This document shows, in pieces, positions 60,310 through 64,000 of a stretch of 64,000 nt of DNA. The stretch comes from Phallusia mammillata. Taxonomy: Eukaryota; Chordata; Ascidiacea; Phlebobranchia; Ascidiidae. Each line of letters begins with the position of its first letter. Positions within the stretch are counted from its first letter, which is position 1. The notes under the pieces were generated by a model. It saw only the letters and a list, made by a program, of their open reading frames with translations, was not told where the DNA came from and searched no databases. The stretch is from positions 62,001-126,000 of the forward strand of contig QLIY01000222.1 of the NCBI GenBank assembly GCA_003260075.1, given 5' to 3'. The translations under genes and the position numbers were made by a program.

Positions 60310-60447
60310 ACCGTATTTAAAAGATGCGAAAACACCAATTCCCACGCAAAATACAACTTCATCCATCGTCAGGTACATTGTCCAGGCCCACCGCTTCTAC
60401 GTCATAATGTTTACCCACCTTCCAACGAGCGGGACCCCAACATGACC

Positions 60448-60449
<2 letters not shown>

Positions 60450-60500
<51 letters not shown>
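60450..60500 (+). other. Run of 51 G, probable masked assembly gap
   Basis: G from 60450 to 60500 (up to one may be real sequence after ACCCC). There is no flanking duplication. On the minus strand it reads as polyproline and creates a spurious open frame. Confidence 0.7.
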
Positions 60501-63500
60501 CTTTGATTTTTTCCGGCTCGAGTAGTTTGAGAATAGTTCAAATGGGGAAGGGCGCGATGCGTTGTCATGCGGTCCATACCAGCCTTCAAATCAGCGTTCC
60601 ATCAACTTGAACTTGTTTGCTAAGTACCGCCTTCTATGGCTCAATTCGTTATGTCGTGTCGTGGGAACCGACATTCCAGGCACCTGGACAAGCACAAGGA
60701 ACTATAGATGACGCGGCAATGTCGTTCGGGATAAATCCTTTTCCCCGTCGATGATGCGTTGTGATGAGTCGAGAAGGATTTCCGGCCAACACTGTGTGTA
60801 TTCGGGTTGCTGTGTTAGGGTCCCTGGTTTCTAAGATCTTAGACGTAGATTGCCTTATTACTTTTTTCCCTAAAATGTGCATATAAAAGAAAAGATGGGT
60901 AAATCTAAATGGTATCAAACCTTTAGGAAGCAAAAAGCTGGTACATTGCGTTGAACAGGAATTCAAACTGCCCTGTATCTGCAAATCAGCATGTCAAACG
61001 TGTTGAAATTCCGTTTTGTTAAATTTTTCCACCTCAAAATACCAAACAAAGGACAATTTACGCCTGGTGCTTGGTTTGAGATGGGTGTATAGGAGTGCCG
61101 AATGATAAACGACTGCGTGGGTTTCAAATCCCTTAAGTTCTTGTGTGTGTTCGAGCCCAACGAGTAATGTGGTTTCGGGGGTGGGTGTGGTGACTTGGCA
61201 ATGGGCAGAAGCCAACAACATCAGCTTAGGCGAGCAAATATTTGAGTTGAGGATTACAAGCTGGCTGGTTATTACTGCCTGCGTGCCCTGTGATAAGCCG
61301 CAGTCGGATTTGCAGTGTCATGACGTAACCACCATCGATTTAAACACCTGCAAGTTGTGACTGGCCGCAGCATGACGTAAGCAAAATATGAAAAAAAACA
61401 ATGATGTAGCATATTTTAATGAGTCTTTGTGGCGGTTGTTTCGATATTGTAAAAGTGTCCCACCGTTCAAATCCATTTCCAAATTTTGGACTTCTAAATA
61501 ACGTACTATAGGTGAAATAACCATATTTTTGTGTTTTTTAATACTTGAGTGAGTGTCACTCAATGTAGTCTTAGTTGATAACATTTCATGAATTGACGTA
61601 ACTATTTCGCATTGACGTCCTGACGATTGTAGTGGCAAATAGATATTTCGCACGTTTTAAACCAAGGCGTGTTAAAAATCTGCTCATCCCTAATTACAGG
61701 CGCAAGGGCGTAGACACGGGACATAACTTGAACCTGTACGGTATTCCTTGCAGGTCCAGCAGCCATGCAACCCCGACACCCACTCGGGCTATTTGCGATC
61801 ATCGGTTACTCATGGGCGGGTCCAACCACTTTGTTGTATTCCGTGCTGAAAAGAAAATTCCTTCAGCGCTGAAATGTTTCGGTCGCGTTTCGTCGCGTTG
61901 TTGGGATATTTTTGGATCAGTGATTGAATTTGCTGTGATTCATTCACAGCGGTCCTGATCACAGTCTTCCTGCTGCTGTCGAGTTTGGCGCCGCCTTTTG
62001 CACGGGACTGTCAGTGATGCAATCTTTTTTCTGTCAGTCTCCAATCTGTACATTTGGCTGGGGATAAAAACACTGTGTCGCTACAAAATCACTTTTTCCA
62101 TCGGACCAATAAACTTGGATCTGGACCTGAGCGATTGAGTTGAAAAAGAATCCAGTGTAATTGATTTGGTAACTCGGCTCTGTGACAAAAATATGCTGTA
62201 AATATGATTGTTACAAACTGTACAACTTTCTTCTCTCGGAATTTTCTTATAAGTTACAACTAAAAAATTGTTGATGCTAAACATGAAAGTGCTTCAAATA
62301 AAAAAGTTGTTATTCAGCCGACTTTACCAAGGTACGCCAGATTTGCCATTTTGTAGGTAAACATTGTACTGTGTTAGTTACTCCCTGTATCAGTGCTATT
62401 CTAATATCAGGTGCCGAAGGTCGAAACTGCCATGATAAAGTGGTGTGGTGCCTTCTGTTGTCAAGGTATTGACTTTGCTTGTTTGAGATAAACTTTGACC
62501 TCTAACTGGTTTGACTTCGTGGTCGTAATGCCGGTTGGTCGTGGTTTCTTCACTTATCAGCAAAGCATGTTTAACATTTCCTTGGATATAGCTGGACATC
62601 AAACGAATTGCAGATGGTCTTAAAATCGGTACATATGGGATATCGGTACAACATTCATGTTTTGTACAATATTTAGTATCTATAAACTTACCTTCCAGCA
62701 ACCCTTGTGCTTGTCATGACCTTGCTTGTACCCATATGGTTACAAGCACATCCTTTCACTCCAAAATTAAGTATATTTTTAACTTTTTTTTGAGTTTATG
62801 GTGGTTCTGTAAAAAAATATTATTTTTAAGCATGCACGTCATGCATGTGCCAAACATCAATGAGTTGTGTTGCGATAAAACAAATAAATCAGGGAGTTTA
62901 TGTCTTTGCAAATACGCAATGTACACAGAACAAATAGTGAAGAGTGGCTTGCGAGGCGCGCGTTTTTCGTATGCGCTCTCGCCTTTCCCCCTTGTATAAC
63001 AGGCATGGCGTTAGTCAACAACGCGCAGTGGCTGATCTTGCCTGCGAATGTTGTTGCAAATCGCTGGACGCTGAAAGCACTGGCAGAAAGAGGCGCTTTC
63101 CTCAATTATGCCAGTAATTGCTGATTGATGTTTGGCGATGCTTGATATACTAGCGTAGATCAGTTCAGTGATAGCATTTTGGCTCTGGCAGGTAGTTGAC
63201 AAAGTATGCATCCTAATAGTAAACCACAGGATAGTGTTGATCACAAATGTCCGAGCGCTTACGTGCCTGACCGTCACAAGGCCATGAGTCTTGCTCCTGA
63301 TTGTGTTTTGCAAACGTGAATTTTGTTTGCTATCTGCTGATCCGGGTTTGTGTTGAAAGCCCAGCCGCGCAGTGATTTTATTGGTTAATGTCCGACAGCC
63401 AGTACTTGCAGGCAATGTTGTTTACCTTGTTGCATGCCTCGTAAAACCAAATGGTGCAATTTTGCTCACCCGGAATTTACATCGTTACGTTTGGTGTGTA

Positions 63501-63695
63501 GCTCACAAACTACTTTCAGATTTTGGCCGCATTCCTCGTCTCAAAAGGCCGCCAGAAGTTGCGGAGCTGTTCAGTGGCCAGTAGTAGGCGTGAGAAAATC
63601 AAAATTTACTGAAATGTTACCACATGTTTTGCAGATTTCATGTGTAATCTTAAGTTTGTCTCATAAAACACAAAAAAAAACGTGGTGAAGCCAGA

Positions 63696-63746
63696 ATGGA
63701 CTTGTACCTATGGAGTAGGACATTCTTGGTTTTGACCTTGACAACC
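63696..63746 (+). CDS. Probable first exon (signal peptide) of a third gene, continuing past the window
   Basis: ATG with A at -3 and G at +4 opens MDLYLWSRTFLVLTLTT, a compact hydrophobic leader, and runs straight into ACC|GTAAGT, a consensus donor in phase 0. The same layout is seen in exon 1 of the ADAMTS-like gene. No downstream exon is in the last 250 bases, so the family is unknown. A chance match cannot be excluded. Confidence 0.45.
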
Positions 63747-64000
63747 GTAAGTACTAAATTTAAGATGTTGACTAACGGTCTTTAACAGATCTTGTTACAA
63801 ACTCATAACATGATTAACCAAAAGACTGGGCGATGTTGCTTAAGAGAACCTGTGCTCTGTTTCATTATTGCGTGAGAATGGCGTTTGTTATTGATGTTTG
63901 CGTAAGCCCTCCATGACACAATCGACAGCTTGCGACAACTCAGTGACTAAAAGCCGCTGGCCACTGTTGACATTTCGCCACGTGGGTCAGGCGAAAACAG
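63747..64000 (+). other. Window end, possible intron of the third gene
   Basis: If 63696-63746 is a real exon, this is the start of its first intron. No acceptor followed by a recognisable coding segment is visible before the window ends. Confidence 0.4.

Larger units (their letters stand above)
52980..63695. other. Intergenic region downstream of the semaphorin (10.7 kb)
   Basis: It starts with the semaphorin 3' UTR, whose end I cannot place. No supported gene on either strand: the scattered frames here are short, lack known motifs and often overlap each other on opposite strands. It holds five of the twelve G runs, three with flanking duplications (58.2-60.3 kb) and two long ones (57137 and 60450). 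Confidence 0.55.

Noticed and set aside
1896..60500. G-quadruplex array or G-tract-driven tandem duplications as a biological system
   Set aside because: Constant length of ten, one strand only, exact placement between allele-like copies and occurrence near splice sites all fit assembly filler better. I keep it only as an alternative to test.
60359..60589. Minus-strand frame with a polyproline stretch
   Set aside because: Polyproline comes entirely from the 51-G run read on the opposite strand; the rest has no recognisable domain.

Overview
The window is nuclear DNA from an animal. It is AT-rich and mostly non-coding, with short coding exons bounded by GT..AG splice sites. The two legible genes belong to metazoan-only families: an ADAMTS-like extracellular matrix glycoprotein and a transmembrane semaphorin. 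Compact genes, short introns and roughly 2% difference between what appear to be two alleles suggest an outbred marine invertebrate. A tunicate such as Ciona would fit, but the species is an inference. There are no prokaryotic genes, CRISPR arrays, rRNA or convincing tRNA genes.

Layout, all on the + strand. Positions 1-8320 hold no gene I can support. An ADAMTS-like gene runs from a signal-peptide exon at 8321 to a stop at 37777. Its twelve exons join in frame to 695 codons: signal peptide, end of the ADAMTS cysteine-rich module, spacer, proline-rich linker, six thrombospondin type 1 repeats (TSRs) and a PLAC domain. Intergenic DNA of about 4 kb follows. A second gene runs from 41833 to 52979. 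Its fifteen exons join in frame to 1254 codons: signal peptide, sema domain, PSI domain, one membrane segment and a very long cytoplasmic tail encoded mostly by one exon. It has no Ig domain or TSR, so it resembles class 1/class 6 semaphorins. From 52980 to 63695 I see no gene. At 63696-63746 a short hydrophobic leader ending at a consensus splice donor looks like the first exon of a third secreted or membrane protein that continues past the window.

The most striking non-genic signal is twelve runs of G, all on the + strand. Eight are 10-11 G long and sit exactly between two near-identical direct copies (48-188 bp) of the local sequence. The other four are 44-60 G long without flanking copies. 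The simplest reading is that these are assembly gaps whose filler has become G. In the eight short cases, unmerged allelic contig ends overlap across a default 10-base gap. They should not be read as biological G-quadruplexes or tandem duplications without checking against raw reads.

The two main genes are separate units. Each has its own signal peptide, and the first ends in a PLAC domain and stop codon. The first product would act in the extracellular matrix; the second would act as a cell-surface guidance ligand or receptor. Nothing in the sequence shows that they work together.
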